A DNA stretch of 64,000 bases. Source: DSWT01 sp035420085 (GTDB taxonomy: Bacteria > Chloroflexota > Anaerolineae > B4-G1 > SLSP01). Positions 26,283 to 32,472 of this stretch are shown here, one piece after another. The notes under the pieces are model-generated. The model did no database searches. It was given only the letters and a program-made list of their open reading frames with translations, and was not told where the DNA came from. Each line of letters opens with the position of its first letter. The stretch's first letter is position 1. The position numbers and the translations under genes are program-made. Location: positions 1 to 64,000 of the forward strand of contig DAOLUH010000005.1 of the NCBI GenBank assembly GCA_035420085.1. The letters are read 5' to 3'.

Positions 26283-26340
26283 TAGAGCTTGGAGAGGTTT
26301 TCGACGCGGATGGCGATGTTATTCATAAGTAATTTTTTCT

Positions 26341-26425
26341 CTGCCACGAATTACACGAATTTTACGAATTTTTTGTTTTCTTCGTGTTAATTCGTGGCTA
26401 ATACTTTTCTGCCACGAATTATACG
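26341..26425. repeat. Inverted repeat of the 'GCCACGAATTACACGAA' type
   Basis: GCCACGAATTACACGAA (from 26343) and TTCGTGTTAATTCGTGGC (ending near 26397) form a long imperfect stem, followed by another partial unit. It lies between the HEPN gene and wzt copy 2. A short related stretch is at about 2939-2957, next to the TumA/TumE-like module. Confidence 0.7.
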
Positions 26426-26442
26426 AACAGCGTTGGATAACG

Positions 26443-26850
26443 TCAGTCTTCCGCCGACCCGGTTTGCAGGGCAAGGCAAATATGCTGGTAAGCATCTTGC
26501 GCAAAAGTAAAAAACTCCATCGCGTCCTTCCGGCTGGGTTTGCCATAAGGCAATAAACCCAATTCACTCGGATACCGTGCTTCGATGTAAACCGCTTCCA
26601 GACGGTCGAGCATGTCCTGATCGAGCATCACCGTCAGCCGCGATTTGACTACTTCCAGCAAGCGCGTCAAGCTGTGGGTCTTGAGCAGCCCCAGGTCATA
26701 TTCCTCAAGCGCTGCTTTAAGAGCTTTTTCTGTGGCCTGTTGCGCGTGGAACGCCGCCACATGGGTAAGATCAGGATACTTCAATAGCGCGTGGGCTGCG
26801 TTGAGATCGTCTTGCGCCCGGTCTAGCCATTCACGGGTGATCGCTTTCAT
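26443..26850 (-). CDS. HEPN-domain protein (toxin of a HEPN/MNT pair)
   Basis: A 135-residue alpha-helical protein with the PF05168-type HEPN core: REWLDRAQDDLNAAHALLKYPDLTHVAAFHAQQATEKALKAALEEY and a later KTHSLTRLLEVV. HEPN proteins are commonly RNases or the targets of nucleotidyl transfer by the paired MNT protein. The start at 26850 overlaps the MNT gene by 20 bases, as in the other two pairs of this window. Whether it is toxic cannot be read from sequence. Confidence 0.83.
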   Translation of the reverse strand: MKAITREWLDRAQDDLNAAHALLKYPDLTHVAAFHAQQATEKALKAALEEYDLGLLKTHSLTRLLEVVKSRLTVMLDQDMLDRLEAVYIEARYPSELGLLPYGKPSRKDAMEFFTFAQDAYQHICLALQTGSAED

Positions 26851-27184
26851 AGAGCACTCTCCCTTCTTGGACAACACGTCGGGCGAACTGGCTATTCTGT
26901 TCGATGAAGCGGGCATACATGGGACGGGTTTGCACAATGAGATCCACTGGGATGCGCTGGCGGATAGCACGTAGCGCTTGCGCCACGGTCAAGTAGATTT
27001 CTTCTTTCTCCCGATAGGTGTGCGGTAAGTACTCAGCTTTGGTAACCACAAGCAAGTCCAGGTCGCCCACCTCTGCTGACGCCGCGCGCGCGCCACTGCC
27101 GAAAAGAATCACCTGCGCCGGGTCCAGCGGTTTCAGGCACGCCACGATTGCCGGAATATACTGTTGCACTTCATCGCGATTCAT
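26831..27184 (-). CDS. MNT-type nucleotidyltransferase (antitoxin of the HEPN/MNT pair)
   Basis: A 117-residue minimal nucleotidyltransferase. The motif VILFGSGARAASAEVGDLDLLVV gives the G-S-x(9-10)-D-x-D metal site of the Pol-beta superfamily. In studied HEPN/MNT pairs this protein neutralises HEPN by adding AMP. The start at 27184 has GGAAAGG upstream; a start seven codons earlier is possible. It is the first gene of the pair. Confidence 0.83.
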   Translation of the reverse strand: MNRDEVQQYIPAIVACLKPLDPAQVILFGSGARAASAEVGDLDLLVVTKAEYLPHTYREKEEIYLTVAQALRAIRQRIPVDLIVQTRPMYARFIEQNSQFARRVVQEGRVLYESDHP

Positions 27185-27284
27185 CGTAAGAGAGCCTTTC
27201 CCCATTTATCATTATCCCTATAATACCACATTCTGGTTCAGGCACCCTGCCTGCGTATCCTACCTGCACTTTGCCTTTGTGCGA

Positions 27285-27874
27285 AGCATCGCGCCGTTGA
27301 GGTCAATGGCTTGGGATGGAAGCCAGTACCCACCCTTCGGCAAGCTCAGGGCAGGCCCGCCCGTGGATTTCCGCGCGCCCGGAAGTCGGCTCCGTGATGC
27401 GCGAGAGAATCTTGAGCCAAGGGCTGCGTCTGCGCAACCCCGTGGACTTCCCCGCGCCGTTGTGACCGCAGGGAATCCCAGAGCGCAGCGTGGGACGGCC
27501 AATCACGCCCACCACCTCGCCGCGCTGGATCCTTCGGCGGACCTCAGGACAAGCTTCGAAGGAGATGTCGCGCAAGGTCCAGAGGGTGTCGTCGGGGTGT
27601 GGGTTGTGGGTTGTGGGTTATGGGGTGTGGGTTGTGGGTTATGGGTTGTGGGTTGTGGGTGGTGGGTTGACGATTGGCGTGAGCGCTTGCCCCAATCTAC
27701 CATCTTCAATCTGAAATCTGCCAGCGCGTAGCGCACTGCATCCCGCAGGGTATCGTGCCGCTGGCGGGCGCGGCCGATGTGGCCTGCCCCGGACGCAGTC
27801 GAGGGGCCTGCCCCGGACGCAGTCGAGGGGTAAAGCTTGGAGAGGTTTTCGACGTAGATGGCGATGTCGGTCAT
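27285..27874 (-). pseudogene. Broken, frameshifted wzt copy 3
   Basis: The sequence follows Wzt from TDIAIYVENLSKLY up to the IDLNGA segment (residue ~125), then ends. It contains two PSTASGAG repeats, a long GGGTTGTGGGTT tract that shifts the frame, and then in the new frame the ACPEVRRRI, PTLRSGIPCGH, GLRRRSPW and ACPELAEGW insertions found in copy 2. It has both a frameshift and a missing 3' part. Its ATG lies inside the 3' codons of the HicA-like gene. Confidence 0.9.
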
Positions 27875-28103
27875 AAGCGTTTCGGGCCGCGGACTCCCAT
27901 GCGTCGCGGGTTATCCCGGCTTGTTGGAGGAGTCGCAACAGAAGGGCGACGCTAATATCGCCACGATGGGGATTGGGCAAAATCAGGCGACACTCTTCTT
28001 TGAGCATAAACTCATGCCGCCCTCCCACATACGGGCCAGCGAATCCCAATGCGCGCAGCCGACGCACGAATTCACGCCGCGAAACAGGTGTCAGGCGGGA
28101 CAT
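27639..28103 (-). CDS. hicA: HicA-like toxin with C-terminus read through into wzt copy 3
   Basis: Residues 1-76 are a HicA-type double-stranded-RNA-binding toxin: SRLTPVSRREFVRRLRALGFAGPYVGGRHEFML with the conserved catalytic histidine in GGRHEF, then ILPNPHRGDISVALLLRLLQQAGITRDAW. After this the frame continues for about 78 residues in wzt sequence read out of frame (RHRHLRRKPLQALPLD...). The natural stop was probably lost when wzt sequence was joined here, or it lies at the join. HicA cleaves mRNA. The gene starts right after the HicB stop. Confidence 0.75.
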   Translation of the reverse strand: MSRLTPVSRREFVRRLRALGFAGPYVGGRHEFMLKEECRLILPNPHRGDISVALLLRLLQQAGITRDAWESAARNAYDRHRHLRRKPLQALPLDCVRGRPLDCVRGRPHRPRPPAARYPAGCSALRAGRFQIEDGRLGQALTPIVNPPPTTHNP

Positions 28104-28352
28104 TCAGGCCACCATACTTTCTTCGAGGCGGATAACTGCTTCTCCGAGTATCGGAATGGGTAAGCCTCGCGCAATACTGAAAAGTAACCAATCTTCGACG
28201 GCGTCAGCCAAATTGCGGCGACATTCTTCAAGTGTTTTGCCTGTGGCCCAGACTCCCTGCAGAGACGGTATCTCGCCATAGAAAGGGTCTTCGTCTTCGA
28301 TCATTTCATAATGTGCGCGATCTAGCGCCGCCTGAATGTACTGGAGTAACAT
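28104..28352 (-). CDS. hicB: HicB-like antitoxin
   Basis: An 82-residue protein with the partly degraded RNase H-like fold of HicB: YIQAALDRAHYEMIEDEDPFYGEIPSLQGVWATGKTLEECRRNLADAVEDWLLFSIARG. There is no obvious C-terminal DNA-binding domain, so it belongs to the short UPF0150-type group. It lies immediately upstream of hicA, which is the reverse of the classical hicA-hicB order but common for this group. Confidence 0.85.
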   Translation of the reverse strand: MLLQYIQAALDRAHYEMIEDEDPFYGEIPSLQGVWATGKTLEECRRNLADAVEDWLLFSIARGLPIPILGEAVIRLEESMVA

Positions 28353-28457
28353 ACAGCTACCTCTTTTCCGTAAAACGGCCCTTAAGTTCAGTCATCGTAC
28401 ATCACTGTTTGACATAGAGGTCCTGGAACCTATCTCTGCCCCTATGATACCATATTT

Positions 28458-28890
28458 TCACCGGCTTCGTTCACCTAAAAACGTAACTGCGCGCCGTTGA
28501 GGTAAATGTTCTCGCGCCCGGTCAGCTCGGGATGGAAGCTGGTGCTCACTTCGAGCAGGCTGCCCACGCGCCCGTGGATTTCGGCGCGCCCGGTTGTCGG
28601 CTCGGTGATGCGCGAGAGAATCTTGAGCAGCGTAGATTTTCCCGCGCCGTTGCGGCCAATGACCCCTAACACCTCGCCGCGCTGGACTTCGAAGGAGACG
28701 TCCTTGAGCGCCCAAAGGGTATCATCCGCAGACGTTGGAACGTTGAAACGTTAAAACGTTTGAACGTTCCAACGACCGCATCCCGCAACGTATCGTGCCG
28801 CTGGCGGGCGCGGCCGATGTGGCCTGCCCCGGACTCAGTCAAGAGGTAGAGCTTGGAGAGGTTCTCGACGCGGATGGCGATGGAGATCAT
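28458..28890 (-). pseudogene. Broken, frameshifted wzt copy 4
   Basis: The first frame gives ISIAIRVENLSKLY, a diverged LTESGAG repeat and HIGRARQRHDTLRDA. A 40-base palindromic insert (28738-28779) then shifts the frame, and the second frame continues DDTLWALKDVSFEVQRGEVLGVIGRNGAGKSTLLKILSRITEPTTGRAEIHGRVGSLLEVSTSFHPELTGRENIYLNGAQLRF. It stops at almost the same Wzt codon as copy 3. Its ATG overlaps the HEPN stop (ATGA). It lacks the P-loop insertions of copies 2 and 3. Confidence 0.9.
28738..28779. repeat. Palindromic repeat of ACGTT units
   Basis: GTTGGAACGTTGAAACGTT and its near-complement AACGTTTGAACGTTCCAAC form a long inverted repeat centred near 28757. It is inserted in the linker region of wzt copy 4 where copies 1-3 carry GGGTTGTGGG tracts. 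This shows that the same codon position has received unrelated repeats. Confidence 0.8.
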
Positions 28891-29315
28891 CTCGAGCCTT
28901 CCTGATAAATGGATGGATAAAATTCACCCGGAAGGAGTTCACGGACGTAATCCCACACCGCTTGCGCGGCGACAAGTGCTTGGGATGCTTCTTCCATCGA
29001 AATCTCAGGCATATCCCCCGGATAGCGAACTTCAACTGCGTAAGGGGTTAATCTTTCCGCTGCTTCGCGCAAAGCAGCAAAACCTGGGTCCGCGGTTTCA
29101 CATAAATCTAACAGATAGACAAGGTTATGAACTCTATCGAATGACATCGTTTTGAAGATAAGGAAAGCTTTGAGTACTTTCTCGGCAATCTGCTGGCAGT
29201 GCAATGCAGCTGGTCCTAACGCAAGCGTGCTATGTTCGGTCAAAACTTGCGCAGCAAGGAGGTCGCTATGGGCTTTATTCAGCCAGGCTTTGATCTCATC
29301 CAATACGGGCGCCAT
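28887..29315 (-). CDS. HEPN-domain protein (toxin of a HEPN/MNT pair)
   Basis: A 142-residue helical protein: EIKAWLNKAHSDLLAAQVLT, then AALHCQQIAEKVLKAFLIFKTMSFDRVHNLVYLLDLC, the HEPN core with the K-x-x-K-A segment and an R-V-H motif. The start at 29315 overlaps the MNT gene by 20 bases. Its stop overlaps the ATG of wzt copy 4. It belongs to the same group as the two other HEPN proteins here but is clearly diverged from them. Confidence 0.83.
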   Translation of the reverse strand: MAPVLDEIKAWLNKAHSDLLAAQVLTEHSTLALGPAALHCQQIAEKVLKAFLIFKTMSFDRVHNLVYLLDLCETADPGFAALREAAERLTPYAVEVRYPGDMPEISMEEASQALVAAQAVWDYVRELLPGEFYPSIYQEGSR

Positions 29316-29628
29316 AGAGTACCTTTCCTTTTTCCTGCACGGTTTTCTCAATAGAGCTTTGCCAGCGCGCGCGGCGCTCGAATTCTGCGCGCGTCGCCAC
29401 TTTGATCTCGACCGGCACGAAAAGTCCCCGCAAGACGCGGTAGGCTGTGACCGCGCGTTGATGAGGCGGCAAAGAGGAGTCATTGACCACAACCAACAAA
29501 TCAATGTCGCTATCTTGATGCGGTTGTCCATAAGCGTGTGAGCCATAGAGGTAGATGGCGATTGGATCGAAAGTCGCCACAATTCGCTGTACTGTTTCAT
29601 TGAGTAACGCGCTATCTATGGTTTTCAT
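29296..29628 (-). CDS. MNT-type nucleotidyltransferase
   Basis: A 110-residue minimal nucleotidyltransferase with IAIYLYGSHAYGQPHQDSDIDLLVVV, the G-S-x10-D-x-D motif. It probably modifies and silences the HEPN partner encoded immediately downstream. It lies about 120 bases after the stop of the permease gene wzm, so this pair separates wzm from the first wzt fragment. Confidence 0.85.
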   Translation of the reverse strand: MKTIDSALLNETVQRIVATFDPIAIYLYGSHAYGQPHQDSDIDLLVVVNDSSLPPHQRAVTAYRVLRGLFVPVEIKVATRAEFERRARWQSSIEKTVQEKGKVLYGARIG

Positions 29629-29749
29629 CGAATTTTACTTCTGGCTCTATAACCTTTTCTTCTCTCCATGATACCATATTTTGATGAGCTATCGGTATGC
29701 GCGCGGAGCGTCTTGCGCTCCGATGTTCAAACCTGCCAACATTTCAACG

Positions 29750-30607
29750 CTAGATAATGTCCGCAAACGTCCGTTCGGTGCGGCGGAAGAAGATAGCGCC
29801 GGAAACGAGGATGAGCAGCGCGATGGCGATGGAGACGGGGAACAGCGCGCCCGGCGGTTGCGCGTCCGCGAGGTGGTTGCCCAAGAGCGCCCAGCGGAAC
29901 CCTTCCACCACGCCGGTCATTGGATTGAGGGCCAGCAAAAAACGGAAGCGCTCCGGGATCAGCGAACTGCCGTAGATCACGGGCGTCAGGTACATCCCCA
30001 CCTGCACCAGGTAAGGGATCAGGTAGTTGATGTCGCGGAAGCGCACGTTGAGCGCCGAAAGCCACAGCCCAAAGCCGAGCGCGGTCGCCATCGCCAGCAA
30101 GAGAAAGGCCGGCAGCAGGGCGATGGCCGGCGTCGGGCGGATGCCGTACACGACCATCATCCCAATGAGGACGACAAACGCTACGGCGAAATCCACCAAC
30201 CCGGACAGCACGCCGCTGATGGGGATCACCAGGCGCGGGAAGTATACCTTGGTGATGAGGTGCGCGCTGCCCACCAGGCTCGCCGACGAGCGGTTGAACG
30301 ACGCGGCGAAATAGTTCCACGGCAGCAGCGCGGCGTAGGCGAAGATGGGGTAGGGGACGCCGCCCGACGGCACGTTCAGCAGTCCCCCAAACAACAGGCT
30401 GAAGACGACCATGCTCAATACTGGTTGCAGCACCACCCACAGCACGCCCAACGCCGTCTGCCGGTAGCGCACCTTGAGGTCGCGCCAGACCAGGAAGAAC
30501 AGCAATTCGCGGTACGCCCACAGGTCGCGCAGCCCCAGCGCCGCCCAACCGCGCGAAGGTTCGATGACGACGGTGGGGATTTCTACATTTGACAATGTAT
30601 TTTCCAT
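29750..30607 (-). CDS. wzm: Polysaccharide ABC-2 transporter permease
   Basis: A 285-residue protein with six membrane segments. The cytoplasmic N-terminus ends in LFFLVWRDLKVRYRQTALGVLWVVLQPVLSMVVF, the amphipathic ATPase-coupling region of Wzm-type permeases. ALNVRFRDINYLIPYLVQVGMYLTPVIY and LLALNPMTGVVEGFRWALLG are family hallmarks. It forms the export channel used by Wzt. In most genomes wzt follows directly; here about 8.4 kb of toxin genes, wzt fragments and two glycosyltransferases lie in between. Confidence 0.92.
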   Translation of the reverse strand: MENTLSNVEIPTVVIEPSRGWAALGLRDLWAYRELLFFLVWRDLKVRYRQTALGVLWVVLQPVLSMVVFSLLFGGLLNVPSGGVPYPIFAYAALLPWNYFAASFNRSSASLVGSAHLITKVYFPRLVIPISGVLSGLVDFAVAFVVLIGMMVVYGIRPTPAIALLPAFLLLAMATALGFGLWLSALNVRFRDINYLIPYLVQVGMYLTPVIYGSSLIPERFRFLLALNPMTGVVEGFRWALLGNHLADAQPPGALFPVSIAIALLILVSGAIFFRRTERTFADII

Positions 30608-30620
30608 AACTATTCAGCGC

Positions 30621-31034
30621 TTATACTTCTTCGGCAAGTTTCTGCTTTACCAGTGCCAAAACCTTGTCGGCCATGTCGAGGGTCTCAGCGGCAGACTTGC
30701 GTGTGTAAACCAGCGCCGGGATGCTGTCTGGCAAGCCGTTCGGATAGCGCGTCGGGATGTAATACGCATCCAAAGGCGCAACGGCTTCCCGCAAGGTGCT
30801 GAAATCTGCATCATACTCGGCAGCCCAGCGCGCAAGCTTCTCCACCGAATGTCCGATTACGATTTCCTCCCCTTGCGCGTAAAGGAAAGCCTTGAGTGCT
30901 TTTTCCGCGATCTGCTGTGCGACGAAACAAGCGAGATGATAGCTTGCACCATCGAACAGCAGTTGTGCGCCGCGCCGGTCGGCCTGCGCCTGTTCAAACC
31001 ATCGAAGTCCTTGTGCTCTAGCTTCCAATCTCAT
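30621..31034 (-). CDS. HEPN-domain protein (toxin of a HEPN/MNT pair)
   Basis: A 137-residue HEPN protein: GLRWFEQAQADRRGAQLLFDGASYHLACFVAQQIAEKALKAFLYAQGEEIVIGHSVEKLARW. The glutamine-rich AQQIAEKALKA helix is the core. It overlaps its MNT partner by 17 bases and ends 13 bases before wzm. This pair is not followed by a wzt fragment. Confidence 0.84.
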   Translation of the reverse strand: MRLEARAQGLRWFEQAQADRRGAQLLFDGASYHLACFVAQQIAEKALKAFLYAQGEEIVIGHSVEKLARWAAEYDADFSTLREAVAPLDAYYIPTRYPNGLPDSIPALVYTRKSAAETLDMADKVLALVKQKLAEEV

Positions 31035-31392
31035 AGAGTACTGTCCCTTCTCGCAATGCGTTGCGGATAAATGGCCTGTCGGCCATTCGCGTCATTTCGT
31101 CCGGCGTGTAGACGAGTAAATCAACGGCCTCGCGCGGCTGCAATTGCTGGTAAATTTCGACGGTGCGGGTGACAAAATCTAATGGTGTGTCCCAGACAAT
31201 GAGCAAATCTACGTCACTTGTCAGGGCTGGAATCCCACGCGCTAACGAGCCAAACAGCACAACCTGTTGCACACCTAACTCGGCGGCGGTCTGAGCTAAT
31301 CTTTCCGCCTCCTGACGCAACGCTCGAGCGCGTTGTGCACGCTGCTGTTGTTGATTTTCTCTGCGTGTGAGTGTTTCCTCTGCCCCGGTCAT
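31018..31392 (-). CDS. MNT-type nucleotidyltransferase
   Basis: A 124-residue protein: VVLFGSLARGIPALTSDVDLLIVWDT supplies the G-S-x10-D-x-D metal site. A basic/glutamine-rich N-terminal helix (RRENQQQQRAQRARALRQEAERL) precedes the fold. The start at 31392 has GAGGTG upstream, and the gene begins 11 bases after the epimerase stop, so the module sits within the polysaccharide operon. Confidence 0.84.
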   Translation of the reverse strand: MTGAEETLTRRENQQQQRAQRARALRQEAERLAQTAAELGVQQVVLFGSLARGIPALTSDVDLLIVWDTPLDFVTRTVEIYQQLQPREAVDLLVYTPDEMTRMADRPFIRNALREGTVLYEIGS

Positions 31393-31402
31393 AACACCTC
31401 GT

Positions 31403-32362
31403 TCAGACTTTTGAACGTTTAACCTGCTCTTCCACCCATGGATATGTTTTCGCAATCCCGTCCTTAAGGTAATACTTTGCCCGCCAGCCGAGCGAATAGA
31501 TGCGTTCGTTGCTGAAGTTGCGCGATTGCACGCCCACCGGGCCGGCGACGTGCTTGATGTGGATCGTCTTCCCGGCGACTTCGGCGACGGTTTGCACCAG
31601 CTCATCCACGGTCACGTACTGCGGGCAACCGATGTTCGCCGCGCCTTCCAGATTCGACTGCATCAGCAGGTAGATGCCGTCCACCATATCATCCACGTAG
31701 GTGTAGGAGCGGATGGCGGAACCGTCACCCCATACCTCAATGGTCCCGCCGTCGGGGACTTCGGCCACTTTGCGGCAGATGGCGGCGGGGGCCTTCTCGC
31801 GCCCGCCGGTCCACGTGCCTTCCGGCCCGTAACAGTTCTGGAAGCGGGCGATGCGCACCTGCATGGGATAGTGGCGGCTGTACGCCTGCGCCATACGCTC
31901 GGAGTAGAGTTTCTCCCAGCCGTACTCGTTGTCGGGATGGGCGGGGATCGCTTCGGCCTCGGTCATCTCCGGCTCGCCGGGCTGCATATCGCGGTAGACG
32001 CAGACCGAGGAGGAGAAGAAGTAGCGCGGCACGCCCAACAGCGCCGCCGTGCGCGTCATGTGGACGTTGATGAGCACGCTGTTGTGCATAATCTCGGTCT
32101 CCGCCGTGTGGATGAAGCCCATCCCGCCCATGTCGGCGGCCAACTGGTAGACCTCGTCGAAGGTTCCGCCCGGTACAGAGAGCGCCTCCCAGCAGTTCTC
32201 CGGCTGGCGCAAATCCAGCTTCAGGAACTCATCCGCCTGCGTGGGCGCAAACTCGTGGAACTTGATGTCCACGCCGCGCACCCAATACCCTTCGCGCTTG
32301 AGCTTCTTCACCAAATGTCCGCCGATAAATCCTCCGGCTCCACAAACCAATGCTCGTTTCAT
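31403..32362 (-). CDS. NAD-dependent epimerase, GDP-mannose 3,5-epimerase-like
   Basis: A 319-residue extended short-chain dehydrogenase: ALVCGAGGFIGGHLVKKL is the NAD loop, YGWEKLYSERM the catalytic Y-x3-K, and SSSVCVY the serine/cysteine strand. AADMGGMGFI, NCYGPEGTWTGGREKAPAA and VWGDGSAIRSYTYVDD match GDP-mannose 3,5-epimerase closely, which would make GDP-L-galactose/L-gulose as sugar donors. The ATG at 32362 has AAGGAG ten bases upstream. Substrate specificity is inferred from similarity and could be another NDP-hexose. Confidence 0.82.
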   Translation of the reverse strand: MKRALVCGAGGFIGGHLVKKLKREGYWVRGVDIKFHEFAPTQADEFLKLDLRQPENCWEALSVPGGTFDEVYQLAADMGGMGFIHTAETEIMHNSVLINVHMTRTAALLGVPRYFFSSSVCVYRDMQPGEPEMTEAEAIPAHPDNEYGWEKLYSERMAQAYSRHYPMQVRIARFQNCYGPEGTWTGGREKAPAAICRKVAEVPDGGTIEVWGDGSAIRSYTYVDDMVDGIYLLMQSNLEGAANIGCPQYVTVDELVQTVAEVAGKTIHIKHVAGPVGVQSRNFSNERIYSLGWRAKYYLKDGIAKTYPWVEEQVKRSKV

Positions 32363-32394
32363 AATGTTCAATCTCCTTAACTCGATTTTTTTCT

Positions 32395-32468
32395 AAAACG
32401 TAAAACGTAAAACGTAATTTGGCATTTTGCGTTTTATGCATTACGTTTTACGCACTACGTTTTACGCT
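32395..32468. repeat. Direct and inverted 'GTAAAACGTAAAACG' repeats
   Basis: The intergenic region between the BNR protein and the epimerase holds AACGTAAAACGTAAAACGTAA and the complementary ATTACGTTTTACGCACTACGTTTTACGC, which can form a long imperfect hairpin. A short related stretch lies at 37018-37046. No promoter is evident. Confidence 0.7.
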
Positions 32469-32472
32469 TGCG

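Larger units (their letters stand above)
25559..26326 (-). pseudogene. Broken wzt copy 2 with many short in-frame insertions
   Basis: The frame follows Wzt from NNIAIRVENLSKLY to about KRVEIGHKF and then ends in unrelated sequence, so about 270 residues including the signature and Walker B motifs are missing. Compared with intact Wzt it has: three 8-residue PSTSSGAG-type repeats after KLY, a THNPQP-rich segment, ACPEVCRRL before QRGE, PTLRSGIPCGH inside the P-loop, GLRRRSPW after KST, and two more repeat-derived segments around AEIHGR and the following loop. All leave one open frame. The P-loop is rebuilt as GHNGAGKST. Confidence 0.9.

Noticed and set aside
25559..26347. A functional ABC transporter ATPase encoded by wzt copy 2
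   Set aside because: The signature and Walker B motifs are missing and the frame ends in unrelated sequence, although the P-loop itself is re-formed.
24604..28890. Insertion sequence or transposon carrying the toxin genes
   Set aside because: No transposase, integrase or terminal inverted repeats bordering each module were recognised; the flanks are wzt fragments.
29681..30592. Long plus-strand open frame opposite wzm
   Set aside because: Arg/His/Gln-rich translation with no domain, exactly opposite a clear ABC permease gene; a shadow frame in GC-rich DNA.
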